From: Sinotaia quadrata
Lineage: Eukaryota > Mollusca > Gastropoda > Architaenioglossa > Viviparidae
Direction: 5' to 3'
Assembly (NCBI GenBank): GCA_028829895.1
Contig: CM054181.1
Span: 104,766,360 to 104,830,359, forward strand
Length of the DNA: 64,000 bases
The notes below the pieces were generated by a model. The model worked only from the letters and a program-made list of their open reading frames with translations, was not told the origin of the DNA and searched no databases. The position numbers and the translations under genes are program-made. Shown piece by piece: positions 26,264 through 39,063 of this stretch; position 1 is the first letter of the stretch, and every line of letters begins with the position of its first letter.

Positions 26264-27000
26264 ACACTGTTCATTTCATTATTGTGAGGCAGAAATTAAA
26301 AGTGGTATTGTTGATGAAGTGGGACTTAAAAACGCTGACCTATAACACTAATGGAAGATTTATTTTGTGAATCTGACAGGTTCCATTTGAATCCTTGCTG
26401 GAGTACTTTATAACTGTTTGTAAGCACCTGATTTGAAGATCAAGCAGGATTGCCACTGATTGTAGCAAAATGTTTAGCTTAGTAAGACATATTATTAGGT
26501 TTTGTACAAATGTAAATGATAAGGTGCACCAGTTGTTATTAAGTTTAAACTTAACATCTGATGAAGCAACAAAATTATTTTGTGTATTTATTTTACTCTG
26601 TGCACTCGTCAGCATTTACACATTTATGGTTAAATATTTGATGTGCTTTTCAGTCACGTATCCAGCACCATTCACTTGTTAAATTGCTTCTCTTAACTGA
26701 TATTGTGTACATACTTTTGTGGTTTGGCAGTAGTGTCAGCAATGGACATCTGATGTAAGATGACAGACCCTAATGTCAGAAAACTGATGCATATTTTAAT
26801 TCCTTAAGACATCATTCGATACATTATATAAATAGCAGGTAGCTAAAAAGGTGTGAAAGTTGGACATGTAAGGTCTTAGTAAAGACACATGTTAATAAAT
26901 ATTATTACTGAAAGATTAGATGAAAGTAAATAAAAATCAAGATCTGTGTTCTTGCACTGTATGAAATACTAAACTCATTTTTTTTCACCAAACGTAAAAT
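26264..27000 (+). other. FCSK: Probable FCSK 3' UTR with poly(A) signal candidates
   Basis: AT-rich sequence directly after the FCSK stop. AATAAA hexamers occur at 26894-26899 and 26929-26934 and could end the transcript about 650-690 nt after the stop. No competing coding signal was seen. The actual cleavage site cannot be read from sequence. Confidence 0.5.
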
Positions 27001-27700
27001 ACAAAGGAGTATTTCCATTGTTTTATCTATTTTTAAAGTGAATTAACTTAGAAAGAATTGTAGCTCTCAAAAGCACAAGAAAGATATTTGCTACACAGAT
27101 TTATTACAGTCAATATATATAATTTCTAATTTTAACATATAATTAATTAAAATTTCAATTTAATTAATACTATTTTTTCTGCATATAATTCTACATATAT
27201 TTGTTTATGGTGAACATTCAGTTATTGGTCGTGCTTTAAGATTCAGTATCTGCATACAAGGAAAATTTTCTCAGTTGTTAGAAATCTCTCTTAATGACAG
27301 AATGTATTAAGCATAATATTTCATATATTCTTCTTTTATTCAGTTTCATTATCCATTGGTATATTGTGAGTTTTGGGGATTTGTTTTTAAACACATACGT
27401 TAGCTATTGTTTCAGTTTTCGGTTAAGGTTGTATAAATTTTTGTGTATTTGATCTTTACAAGGATTGATTTGTTGGTTTAAAATGTGATTCCTGAACTTT
27501 CTTGGTTTGTATTTCCCTTGGTTCCATAAGCTCATTGCCCTCTGCTTTACTCTGTTAAAAATATTCAGAATATTGAGCTTGCACATATTCACTAAGGAAG
27601 ATAATAACACAATAAAATATAAAATGGCAATAATTAATTGAACATTTATTCAAATTCCAAGGAAACGTTTTAATTTAATTAATTCAGTAAATTTAATTAA
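27000..27700. other. Intergenic AT-rich DNA, nothing recognised
   Basis: No coding block, RNA gene or array seen. Confidence 0.5.
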
Positions 27701-27709
27701 CTTGATCCA

Positions 27710-27900
27710 GTGATACCTACTTTTCCAAGCCTGGCAGGAGACATAGTAACTTCTCTGATCAATAAATCCTTAATGTGATGGATAGGCTTGATGAAAGGAT
27801 GCCAACTTTTCCAAGTCTAATAGTTGTTGGCAAGAGACTTAGTAACTTCTCTGATCAATAAATCCTTAATGTGATGGATAGGCTTGATGAAATGATACCC
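27710..27900. repeat. ~96-bp tandem duplication
   Basis: agtaacttctctgatcaata begins at 27745 and again at 27841; both are followed by aatccttaatgtgatggata. Nearly two copies. It adjoins the 3' side of the hAT relic and may be part of that element. Confidence 0.88.
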
Positions 27901-27939
27901 TGTGTCTGGTTTAAAGTCACTGAGCAGGAGTGTTAAGTC

Positions 27940-29470
27940 ATCACTTCAGAAATCTAGAGTTAATGTCTTTCTTTGAGCAAAGTTGGATGACCACACTAAA
28001 ATCACATTCCGCCAAATATAGTGTTGGAAATGCTAGAAGGAGTTTCTTAATCACTGTCCATAGTGTAGGATAACAATCATAAATTTCTTTATGTAACAAA
28101 ACTCTTAAAACAATTTCTTAAACCTTTTCTTCACCTCAGTATAATTTTGTAACTGAATTAGTTCTTTCTCCATCACCCCAACTTCCTCATTATCTGAAAA
28201 CATCCTATCTGAGATTTCCATAAAAAATTGTTCAGACACATATCTTTATGCAACATATCAATATGGTCACAAAAATCCTGCAGATTATCATCTTTTTCTT
28301 CTAGCTCTGACAGGTTCAGAAACTGCTATAGCCCATGACAGCCTATATTGCACTTCAAAAGAGTTCATTTTGACAAAGTAAATATGACAGATGGTGGCTT
28401 TAATAAAAATGACCCCATTTCCTTGCTGCTGGAAATTTTGCAAATATTTCTGATAAACAAGTGATATCACGTCTGGTCTCTTTGAGTTCTGCACTGAGAA
28501 AAGCATTTCTGCCTCCAGAAAACTCGGCCACTTTGCAAACATTCAAAATCTTCATCATTCTCAATAAGAGCTTTGGGAATAGTTGATCATTCTTGCCTGG
28601 GCTTTAATTTTATTCACTGTGGTGATAATAGATAGTATATAAAGACTTATGCAGGCAATCAGTGAGTTTTTGCCAACCAGATGTTGGCAGTGAACGACAC
28701 TGTGAATGGTAAAGACATTTGGCACTGCATTTTTCAAGCACTTAGCACAGCCAGGGTAGTGAGTAGTCATTGGTGCTGCCCCACCAATTCCATTACTATA
28801 TTAGTAAGCAGAGTTTTCTTGTCTTTGGAGAAAGTGCATTAGTGACATCTATTTTCTATCTGTTTCTAGGTGCTTTGCAAATCATAACTCTTGAGCCAAA
28901 TTTTCATCTTAAAATGTATGGTAAATAAAAACAAGGATTCATTGTCTGGCAAAGTTGACTTATCTAGCTGTAATGCAAATTACGTTGTTCTTATACGATG
29001 CACACCTTATCTTCCACATTCTCAGTCATTTCATCTCTATCTTTGCACAGAGTTGTTGATGAGAGGAATCATCTTCATGACAAAACAGTACTCAGAATCT
29101 CACTAACTGCTGAATAGATGACTCCACTTGTATCAGTTTACCAGACTTAACAGTCAAGTGTGAAATGTATAATGCACACCAACCATCAGTGTTTGGTTGA
29201 GAAGCATTGCAAAAATTGCTTAACAGTGATAACCATTTTTGAAATTTGTTATGAATTGACTGAACACATTTCTCATTTGTCTTGTCGTAATGTGTTTTCT
29301 TCAAATGTTAAATCAGTCTTGAAGGCTTCTTTGCCTTATTAAAAAAGATCTTTTTGCATATTAGACACACTGGCAGCTGCTAGTTTACTGGTGCTGGTAT
29401 AAACCCATACTTCAGCTATTTCAAGCTATGACTACATTTCTTTGATTTTTCTGCTTTTGCTATTTCTGTT
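27940..29470 (-). pseudogene. hAT-superfamily transposase relic (ZBED5/SCAND3-like)
   Basis: Read on the - strand from about 29,460 downward, with many stops and frameshifts. A BED-type zinc finger lies at about 29,420-29,270 (LKYGFIPAPVN, then CLICKKIFFNKAKKPSRL and HLKKTH). A block with VKSGKLIQ is near 29,150. A central part with FTIHSVVHCQHLVGKN is near 28,700, resembling the hAT block IHCVIHRQHLVAK. A C-terminal dimerisation block, LWTVIKKLLLAFPTLYLAEC and then FSVV, is near 28,060-27,980. The order and spacing fit one full-length decayed transposase of about 500-600 codons. Its terminal inverted repeats were not found. Some host genes (ZBED5, FAM200) derive from this group, but the stops rule out a working gene here. 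Confidence 0.82.
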
Positions 29471-29499
29471 ATTAAGCAAAGAATGTAATGTTAAAAGTT

Positions 29500-30920
29500 T
29501 AATGAAATATCAAAAGTGTACATGCATCATTAACATCACCAAAACTTGAAAGTTAATGAATATTTAGACAAATGTTTTCAACAAATACTCTTAATCAATA
29601 AAGTGCAGCGATTAAGTGATATGACACAAATGATCCAATAGGACAGTATATGCTTTTACAATGTCCACCACCTCTCCACACCTCCCTCCTCAAATGGCGC
29701 TTTGTTAGTATCACATGGCTACTATAATACTTACATCATTATTCTAAACATACTTTTATGCATTTTCACTTATGAAAAATACCAAGTTCCAGACTCAGAT
29801 GGGGAAATTTATTTAGCACAATATTTATATATAACTATATATGAAAGTGTTGTTTAATACACAACAGAGTTTACGGCTGATGACAGTAGAAGATTGCATG
29901 AGCAGTGACATGTGACTCTGCAAGGCTTTAGTATCTTAACATTCCTCTTTATTTACAATTTTACAAATGTTAAACCAAACTCTCTTATACACTACTGATT
30001 GAAACACAACAAAGACAATCCTCATCACTCCAAAATATGAGAAATGTGGGTAGCAAAGAGCATTCCTACAAGAAAGTCAGTCACTAGCTTCTAAAATTGG
30101 TGTAATAGGCCTTAGATGAGTCTCCCACTTCTGTTTAACTCATAAATTGTAAATAAACTGCTAAGAAATAAGCTTAGTTTTAAATATGTATTTATGCTAT
30201 GTGAACTAAGTTATCAGTATCAATAAAAAACAATTAATCTGTTATCTCCAAAAATAATTACAGAATAAAGTAGAAAATTACACTGACATGCTGTAAGACA
30301 AGCACACTTACACACTTACACACATAAATAATAGAATACATTACTATTATAATACTAATCAAAATATAAAAAAAAACAAATAAAAAAAACATAACCTAAA
30401 GCATATACTGTGTCAAAGTTTACTACAGTTAAATAATAAAAACACAAAGACACTGACACAGCACTTTGTGCTAACACTACATGCTAATATACAGTATTGG
30501 TAAATCAGAGAAGGTGAGCCCTCCACGGCCTGGTCAAAGTTGCAATCACTCGCTTAAACAACACCTGTGGGAAGAGGAAACGGGCTGTAAGGTGGGTGGT
30601 AAGCACTCCATATAATAAAGTGTTGATGGTATTGGAGTCTTTAAACCCAGCTAATTATAAAAGGATAAGCCTTGAAAGTGAAGAGCAATAAAAGTTTAAT
30701 TACTAAGTGAGGAAGGTGGGGTTTTTTTAGTATCTAGTCTCTATTCCTGTCAACTTGTCAATCTTGAACAAATGATCAACTCGTTTGGAGGGGTCATTCT
30801 CTTGCCACCCACTAGCTTATTAGTGCCCTCTTATGAAATCCCAGTAGTGCTACCACCCACTTCAAGAACCATTAGTTTAGTATAATTATTACTGAATGTT
30901 TTCTAATATAAAAAATGTTC
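29500..30920. other. Intergenic DNA, no recognised gene
   Basis: AT-rich. It may contain the outer part of the hAT element (the 5' side on the - strand). No array or coding block was recognised. Confidence 0.4.
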
Positions 30921-30924
30921 TGAT

Positions 30925-31285
30925 ACTGGTCTTATGCCGGATCAGAAACTTGATATCTGTCACATATAATGGTGTTAAGCTAGATCTGAAATATGGTATC
31001 TTATCACATTGTTAAGCTGGATCAGAAACTTGGTATCTATCACATATACTGGTGTTAAGCTGGATCTGAAATATGGTATCTTATCACATTGTTAAGCTGG
31101 ATCAGAAACTTGGTATCTATCACGTATACTGGTGTTAAGCTGGATCAGAAACTTGGTATCTATTACATATACTGGTGTTAAGCTAGATTTGAAATATGGT
31201 ATCTTATCACATTGTTAAGCTGGATTTGGAACTTGGTATCTATCACATATACTGGTGTTAAACTGGATTTGGAACATGGATCATG
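30925..31285. repeat. ~75-bp higher-order tandem repeat built from two related half-units
   Basis: Alternating tggatcagaaacttggtatc and tggatctgaaatatggtatc half-units with (g)gtgttaagc or cacattgttaagc spacers, about 4.5 double units. This is a dimer-type higher-order arrangement. Confidence 0.88.
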
Positions 31286-31289
31286 TTTT

Positions 31290-32090
31290 GCTCCACCTTC
31301 ATTTTTATATTGAATGCTTAAAAGTAAGTACTGATGGATTTTACATGTATAGTTTTAAAATTTATTTTGTATAATTATAAATTTGGGAGTTTGCAGGAAG
31401 AAATTTTTGTGTATTTAAATCATATTTATAAATTTATTATACAAGTGTATTCGAAGTATTAACTGGTTGTTAACTGTTAATACAATACTTTATTATAAAT
31501 TAGTTATTCTTTTTTTCATTTTCATTTTTCATTTTTAAAATACAATGGATGGTGTTGTTTTTGAATTTGTTTACATGAGACTATATCAAGGCATGATATC
31601 TGTCAACATTTTTCCTACATATTTTTATTATGGAGGACATAAACAATTATAGTCATTATCTTAATGAATTTATCTCTGGATACTTTTATGCTGTAACTAA
31701 TTGACACTTAATGTGAATGCCTTATTAAGTGTAATCATATTTCTTTTGTAAATTGTGACATTTTTGTTTTGTTGGTATTTTTGTGTGAGTAATAGGTGAA
31801 AGACTATTGTTCTGGGTTTTTTTAATTTCAGTCATTTGTGGGATTACTTGTCTGATCAATTGGTAATGCTCTGTGCCTTGGGTTTGTTGGTTTGTTTTTG
31901 TTTTTTTTAAATATTGTGATTTTAAGGCAGCAGCACATACTACTTTGGTCATAGCTTATGCAAAATGGCATACTAAATAATATCCTGCGAAATCAAGCAG
32001 AACCTGTATGACCAAGTTCACATTGTATTATTATTATCATTTTAAAATTGTATGCAGTAAACTAAAACGGGTTTTTCATTTTTTTTACTG
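31290..32090. other. Intergenic DNA, nothing recognised
   Basis: AT-rich with short T- and A-runs; no coding block. Confidence 0.45.
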
Positions 32091-32099
32091 TAGCTTGCA

Positions 32100-32945
32100 T
32101 TATTTCTGTCTTTCTCAAGTACAATTATTGTGATTGCAAATTTTGGATGCCATATTGAGCTTTAAGTTGAATTGCAAATTATTATGGATGCATTTTAAAC
32201 TTTAAACTGGATACAAATTGTGAATGCTATAGGAAGCTTTAAACTGGACTACAAATTGTGGCTGTTGTGTATTAAACTATAAACTGGATTGCAAATTGTG
32301 GATGCCATTTTAAACTAGATTGCAAATTATTATAGATGCTATTTTAAACTTTAAACTCAATTACAAATTGTGGGTGTTATATTAAGCTTTAAACTGGATT
32401 GCAAATTGTGCATGCCATTTAAATCTTTAAGCTGGGTTGCAAATTGTGCATGCCACTTAAATCTTTAAACTAGATTGCAAATTATTATAGATGCTATTTT
32501 AAACATTAAACTGGATTACAAATTGTGGATGCTGTATTAAGCTTTAAACTGGGTTGCAGATTATTACAGATACCATTTTCAACTTTATAATGGATTACAA
32601 ATTCTACATGACACTTTAAGCTGGATTGCAAATTGTGCTACTTAAAACTTTAAACTTAATTACAAATTGTGGGTGCTATACTAAGCTTTAAACTGGATTG
32701 CAAATTGTGCATGACACTTAAATCTTTAAACTGGGTTGCAAATTGTGCATGCCACTTAAATCTTTAAACTGGATTGCAAATTGTGTGTTCCACTTAAATC
32801 TTTAAACTGGATTGCAAATAGTGCGTGCCACTTAAATCTTTAAACTGGATTGCAAATTGTGCATGCCATTTAAATCTTTAAACTGGGTTGCAAATTGTGC
32901 ATGCCACTTAAATCTTTAAACTGGGTTGCAAGTTATATTGAAATT
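32100..32945. repeat. ~38-bp satellite-like array, more than 20 copies
   Basis: Units keyed on ctggattgcaaattgtgcat and cacttaaatctttaaa. Copies are diverged at the left (32100-32640) and more alike at the right (32690-32940), the pattern expected when new copies are added at one side. Confidence 0.92.
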
Positions 32946-33164
32946 TGCTCATCATTTCCAGCAGCAAAAGAACAGCTTTTGAAAGTTAACCCTCTATTTT
33001 AACATCATTTCCAACAGTAAAACAACAGGTTTTGAAAGTTAACTCTCTATTTTATCATCCATAACCAGTCTCTGATTTGGCCTGCATTGCTTTTTAAAGA
33101 AACAAAATGTTCACTTCTCTTTTCTGTAATTAAAAAAATATAAAATTTTAAACTACCTCACAAT

Positions 33165-33440
33165 GAACTGGCAAGAAATATCTAGCTCTGTGATTGTGGT
33201 TCAAGGAGACTAAATACAACTCTCAAGAAATATCTAGTTCTGTGATTGCTGTTGCAAGGAGACAAAAAGTACAACTCTCAAGAAATGTCCAGCTCTGTGA
33301 TTGTGGTACAAGGAGACAAAGTACAACTCTCAAGAAATGTCCAGCTCTGTGATTGCTGTTGCAATGAGACAAAGTACAACTCACAAAATATCTGTGATTG
33401 CTGTTGCAAGGAGGCTGAGTACAATTCAAGAAATATTTAG
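33165..33440. repeat. ~55-bp tandem repeat, about 5 copies
   Basis: Units contain caaggagacaaagtacaact and ctcaagaaatgtccagctct. Open frames on both strands come from the repeat. Confidence 0.9.
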
Positions 33441-33444
33441 CTCA

Positions 33445-36055
33445 GAGAGTAACAGAGCAAAATTATCTGAACTGCAATATAAATGAAATAATTATCATAT
33501 TTATGCTGCTAATATTTAAGGTAGCTAAAATTGGAAGCAGACTTCGTGCACAGCACCTTAAGTAATATGTAAGGAAATCAGAATTCTCCAGAACCATAGC
33601 TAAACGATAGCCTGAATCAAGGTTACCACATAACCCGTTGTGGAATTTTTCATGGTTGAAGTGAGCAAACCAAGCTGAGTCACGCTAACCAGTTCTAAGT
33701 TACTGGACAGTTATAAATGACCAATGATCTGATGCTGGCCAATAACAAATCTAACTAATAAGAGCCATGCAGTGACCTGTTAGAAAAACCCCTTGTTCTT
33801 ATCACTTTTTGATTTCATCTGTGGTCAAGTCTGATCTTGAAGGCTGGTCATTAGCTGGTGAGTTATCGGACTGATAAGAAAAGATGTGACTTAGAAATAT
33901 TTTTGTTAATTTAGTGGAGAAAGTGCTCTGGTATCTGCTCTAAACGATCACATTCTAGGCCAAAAATGGATAATGTAATATAATCCAGCATAACTAAAAA
34001 TGCAGCTGAGAATAAATCCAGACACCAGTTTTTACCCTCTTGACAGAACGAATGCGGGTGTTTGTGTTGATGAGGGGAAAGGGGGTCAGTCCACAGTCAG
34101 AATGCCATTCCAACCACAATCATAAACAAACACAAACCTTCGAAGCATTATATAGGTCAAGATAAGGTGAAACTAAGTAGTCACTAGGCCATTTATTCTT
34201 GCGCTACTATGGGAGCGCGATTGCGCCTAGCTGGTTTGTAGACAAGACTGGTTGGTTAATTTTGGAGACAACACTGTCACTACGTGCCGGCTGGCAGGTT
34301 CAGATAACTCTAGTGCGGATATGTATTTCGATTGTGGGCACAGACAGCGGCCATCATTAATAATTGCGATTTACGTACCAAACCAAGTAGTGTTTACCTG
34401 CCTATTATTATCTGGGTCATAAAAACAGTTAGTGTAGAGATGACTATTAAAGAGGTGTGTGTGGGGAATAATCGGGCCCACGCTTGATTCAGCTTCTTGT
34501 TTGTATAAGTCTCTTTTAATCTATAAATAGTGAATACTTAATAAAAACATTGGGATAGAACTGTAAATGAGTCTACTCAAGCAACCTTTCAACATATAAT
34601 TAAGATTCTGGGAAGACTGATATGAAATAAATACTGTCTAATTGTTGCTTTCAAAGTTTAAAACTTGCTCTAAGAAATCCGCACAATAAAATTTAAAGTC
34701 ATTCCGATATGATATGTGAATACGCACCAATATGAATATCGACAAATTCAGCACCATTTTAAATCCCTACGAACCTCCATCTTTCTTTCCTGATATGTAC
34801 TAAGTGTGTATGGTGGTTGGGGATGGGAGGTAAGTCATTGTATACTAAAATAAATGGCAAACGGATTCAGTTTTTGTATCCCTGCCTGGTTGCTTTAGAT
34901 TGTGATTTCCTGCCTGTCTCAAACGGTTGGTTGGGTTTTTCTTATTTGTTATTTATTTTAACTATGTTTGCCCAGAAGTGCTCGCTTTTAATTGAAAACT
35001 GATAACATAAATAAGTTGTTTTGTGTTGCTGCAGGATTTTTTGTTTTTGTGGGTTTGTTTAGCTGTTTTTATTTTCTTTTGTATCCGGCCTTCTGTTATT
35101 TGTTGATTAAACTGCTAATATAACTGATTACGATCAGGACTTCAATTAATTAAAAGTTCAGCCAGTAAGACAGCCTCTTATGGGGTCAGTTGTAGCTTTG
35201 ATCCTGTAAATGAGAGTTGTGTCCATAAAAAAGAGCGAAGCGGTACAGTCAAAATTGGGACGTTAAACCCAATTAATGAACAAGACGGAGCCCCGCAGAA
35301 CCGTTCGCGAAATCAACGAAATAAGGAAGTGATTTTGCCTTAAGAAACGAATCATTCAGGGGTGGGGCGCTAAAAAAGTTTTGATATTAGTGTAGGAGTA
35401 AACGCAGACGAATCGATAGTTGATCTTATTAATTTCTATTTTAGTTGATAATATTACTAGCTGTATTTTTATAATCAACAAAGAATTCAGAAAAATATTA
35501 TCAAGATGACTTGTACAGAAAGAAATAGAAGGAGAAAATGTCAGAGAAAATGATGTAGATGAAAGAGGCGTAGATGAGTAGAAAATATTGTTTTTTTGGT
35601 TGGGCTTTAAAAAAAATAGTGTTGTTCTTTCCTTGTTGCTGTATCCGACCTAGTAATGATAATCGATCTCTTGTCAACAAATACTGACAGCTGCTGTGTT
35701 TTCTATTTTTAATTTATCATGAGCTGCCTGTGCAGTAAAATGCGCATTGCGTGAGGTGTTTACAACGTTTTAGCGAAACGCCGGAAAACTGGCCTCGTTT
35801 TGAAAAAGTCCAGGGAATCTTACGGCTAGAAAATACATATGACCTCTTGATGCTAGAGTAGGTAAACATCAACTGTTGACATCGCTCGTTCTCTTTTTAA
35901 AAAATGGATCTGATTTTTTTTTTTAAATAATTAAGTTTAGATTTAATGTTATTCAGCAACTGAAGTCACCTCCTAAATTCCTCATGTCATAAAAGTCAAA
36001 TGAGGACTGAATACAAAGCACAGTCGTCTCATTTAAAAGCTGAAAACTAACGCAC
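33445..36055. other. Intergenic DNA, no recognised gene
   Basis: Composition becomes more balanced from about 34,100 with CpG-bearing stretches (for example 34,200-34,330 and 35,240-35,340). No convincing exon or element was identified. Confidence 0.4.
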
Positions 36056-36110
36056 ACGCACACACACACACTCACTCACTCACTCACACTCACACACACT
36101 GTAGTAGAGA
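36056..36110. repeat. (CA)n/(CTCA)n simple repeat
   Basis: cacacacacacactcactcactcac-type run of about 45 bp. Confidence 0.92.
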
Positions 36111-36159
36111 AACTGCTACAGCCTGGCCAAGCCATGCGCACCATGAGGAGCTGATGTAA

Positions 36160-36475
36160 CCAGGCGTATTCAGCTGTGTTCTTTTAGTTAGTAGAAAAAT
36201 TGGTAGAACTGGTCGCACTAGCTGTGGTCTTCTACTAAAATTACTGGTAAAACTGGTCGTGTTCAGTCGTATTCCTTAAAACGGGGACTGCTAGAAGCTC
36301 GTCACTTTCAGTTAGATAGCAGACAGACTGGAAAAACCGGACCACATTCATTGTGTTCTTTGACAAAACAGACTCGTAGAACCGGGGTCACATTCATTTT
36401 GTTCTTTGACAAGACAGATTGGCTGAACCCGATCGCATTCAGATCTATTTTCTAGGTAGAGCTTTACTAGAGCCA
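36160..36475. repeat. Strongly degenerate ~46-bp tandem repeat, about seven units
   Basis: Units follow the pattern ttcattgtgttctttgacaa ... agactggtagaaccggtcgca. Copies differ at many positions but keep order and spacing, so this is an old array. Confidence 0.65.
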
Positions 36476-36479
36476 GGCC

Positions 36480-37225
36480 AACAAAAAAATATAATCGTCA
36501 AATGTCTCGATGCCTTTCACTGGAGCACAAATCAAATACCCCCCCCCCAACTCGTTTAACGTACGAAATCACAATACTGTAAATTTGTACGACTCTGAAA
36601 ATAAATACAGGTGGACGTTTTCGCCAGAAAACAGCCGGGCAGCATTTCCCAAGAAATCAATCTAGGTTTGTAACGGATCTGGCGTTAAAAATGTTAGTCC
36701 TACTCTGACGTCACAAGTGTTTGTTGTTGAAACGTTCGCGCCAATGTAGACCCCAAATTAAGGTCAAGTTTGCCAAAATCTGAAAGCTTCCCGCCACAAC
36801 CCCCATCCCCCAATTTTCAAATTTGCTTGTTGTTGACGTTAATGTAATGTCTCTACAGTGCAAGTAGCGACCAGTATAAATGAACACTAAGGCTTTATAC
36901 ATACATGGTCAGAAACATAAATTACATGTAAATGTTTTTGACCAATAATTAACTCGGGGGTGCTATCTATAGGTATGGAAGACGAGTGTATCCGGGGCTG
37001 ACTTATCGCTTCCTCGACCCTGGAGCAAATTTCTAGGTCTGTGGCCGGAGTCAGTCGAGATGAAATCCGTCTGACCTGGGCAGATTCGTCGCCTGTCGGT
37101 GCAGTTAAAAAATTAATGTGTAGGCTAAGTTTTGGGTGTTAGAAGGCCTGCACAATGTGTACTAACTAAACAGGCTGCAAGTTAAAAATGTGTTTCTGTG
37201 TATAATAAACGGGTCTGCTTTGACT
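36480..37225. other. Intergenic DNA, moderately GC-rich, unassigned
   Basis: Includes a C9 run at about 36541. No coding block was recognised; the 63-codon - strand frame at 36711-36902 shows no family signal. Confidence 0.35.
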
Positions 37226-37229
37226 ACAT

Positions 37230-37236
37230 GCCCTAC

Positions 37237-37269
<33 letters not shown>

Positions 37270-37275
37270 TATACA
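37230..37275. repeat. (CT)n(CA)n microsatellite
   Basis: Run of ct dinucleotides passing into ca dinucleotides. Confidence 0.93.
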
Positions 37276-37279
37276 CCTA

Positions 37280-38880
37280 GATAACCTCGGTTGTAGTGGT
37301 CTCTTGAGAGAAGTCTAGTCAGACCATCAGTCAAGAGCCGGACATGCCATGTTTACGATATTTGTTCTTCTGTTTATTTATTTGTTTTTAGAATTGTTGT
37401 AATTGTTGAAATATTATCAAACCATTAGATGTATTATAACTGTATGCACGAGAAAATCAATTATCAATCGCAGTGAACACGCGTCAAAACTCGAAACGAC
37501 GAGAGTTCATTATAGTAATTTTGCACACGAATCCTTCAAACAACAAAACAGCCGCAATGAAACTAGGTCGAAGTTCTTGTTCAGTAATTTAATAGGTCTA
37601 CACCTATTGACAACAGTCTTCGGCAACATCGACGAAGTCATTTGGCTGGGTGCTCAACATTTTAAAGGGGGGGGGGGGTTGGAATAACCTACATTGAAAA
37701 CATACATTGTAGGCCTACCTAATTCTCTGCTGCTGGCTTGAAATAACAGAATGACGCGGCCCAAGATTTCGTTTCGATTAGCCCAGTAATCCGCCCACGA
37801 TATGGAAAATCCCTGATATGTCATAATGACTTCGATCAAAGCATGGGCTGATTTGTATCTTTGGCAGAACTGGCCACGATTCTGGGGGGGGGGGGTTGCT
37901 CTTTGTTTCTCTCATTCGAGTTTACGCTCGATTCAAACAATGAAATACCTTCCGACTAGCTAGGTGCTAGACGATTCAGAATCAGAAACACGGCAACCAT
38001 ACAGTATACCCACTTATGCAAATATCATTTTGTATGGAAAGCGGTAAGAGTCAAAATTAAATCTTGAAATTGATGCCGTATGCATATAGTAATTGAAAAA
38101 TTTAAATCCTTTCAGAACTAATTGCCAGAATTTAGAACCTGGTCTAGCCTTCTGATCATGTTTGCTCTTGAGTGATTATCAGATTATTAGTTTTATTTAT
38201 TCAGTTTCAACGATACAATCTTGAAAACTGTCAGGACAGTCAGTTTGAAAACGCAAAAGTGGTTGTTCAATTTAGCGACAGTAGCAGGAACACTTTGTTT
38301 GGCTTTTTAATCGCATGCCAAACAACTTGCTTTTAGATAGTTTTTGTCACTGACATATCAGACAACATATTCAAAACATTATACCACCACGACCATCCGC
38401 AAAGTGAACTAAACTTTTTTCTTTTTTTCATTAATGGCATGCTTGACAACAAGGCATTGATCTTTTGATGGCATGCTTGACAACAAAGAATTAATGACAT
38501 GCTAAACGATGTACTTTACTGTTTTTAAGCAATGAAATGCCAAACCATACCAGTAATTTTCTCTTTTAATTAGTATCAAATAGCAGTATTTTTCTTATAA
38601 AATATACCAAATACAAATACGTTTCCTTTCTTAGAAACGATGTTTATTCCCACCCACCCACCCCATTGAATACAATGAAGCAGTACTCATAAACAATATG
38701 TTTTTAACTGTTTCCTTTTAGTGCCAAACCCATAAACAACCCCTTTATTTTTCAATAGTTTTCTTTTTAGCAAACAATCTAAGACACCGTATATTTCTTC
38801 AGAATTTAAACTGGAAAACATTGGCAAACTATTTTACATTCGAATCTGAGAAAAACATGACTAGTTACAATCTTCAGCGC
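37280..38880. other. Intergenic DNA with two long G-runs, nothing else recognised
   Basis: A run of 12 G at 37667-37678 and another of about 11 G at 37885-37895. At 38,430-38,500, ggcatgcttgacaacaa occurs twice. No gene was seen. Confidence 0.45.
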
Positions 38881-38919
38881 TAAAGTGGTCTGGCATTGCT
38901 TGTGTGAATGCGCGTGTAT

Positions 38920-38979
38920 GCATGCGTGCTTGTGCGCGCGCGCGCTTTCGCGTATATGCATGTGTGTGCGTGCGTGCGT

Positions 38980-39058
<79 letters not shown>
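38920..39058. repeat. Long (GT)n microsatellite with CG-rich head
   Basis: About 39 uninterrupted GT dinucleotides (38981-39058), preceded by gcgcgcgcgc and tgcgtgcgtg alternating purine-pyrimidine sequence, a Z-DNA-prone composition. The long Cys/Val and Thr/His frames across it are artefacts. Confidence 0.95.

Positions 39059-39059
<1 letters not shown>

Positions 39060-39063
<4 letters not shown>

Noticed and set aside
27940..29470. Functional ZBED-type host gene
   Set aside because: Stops and frameshifts throughout and no splice sites that would repair the frame.
37403..37687. 94-codon + strand frame
   Set aside because: No family signal, ends in a G-run, no supporting splice or promoter context.
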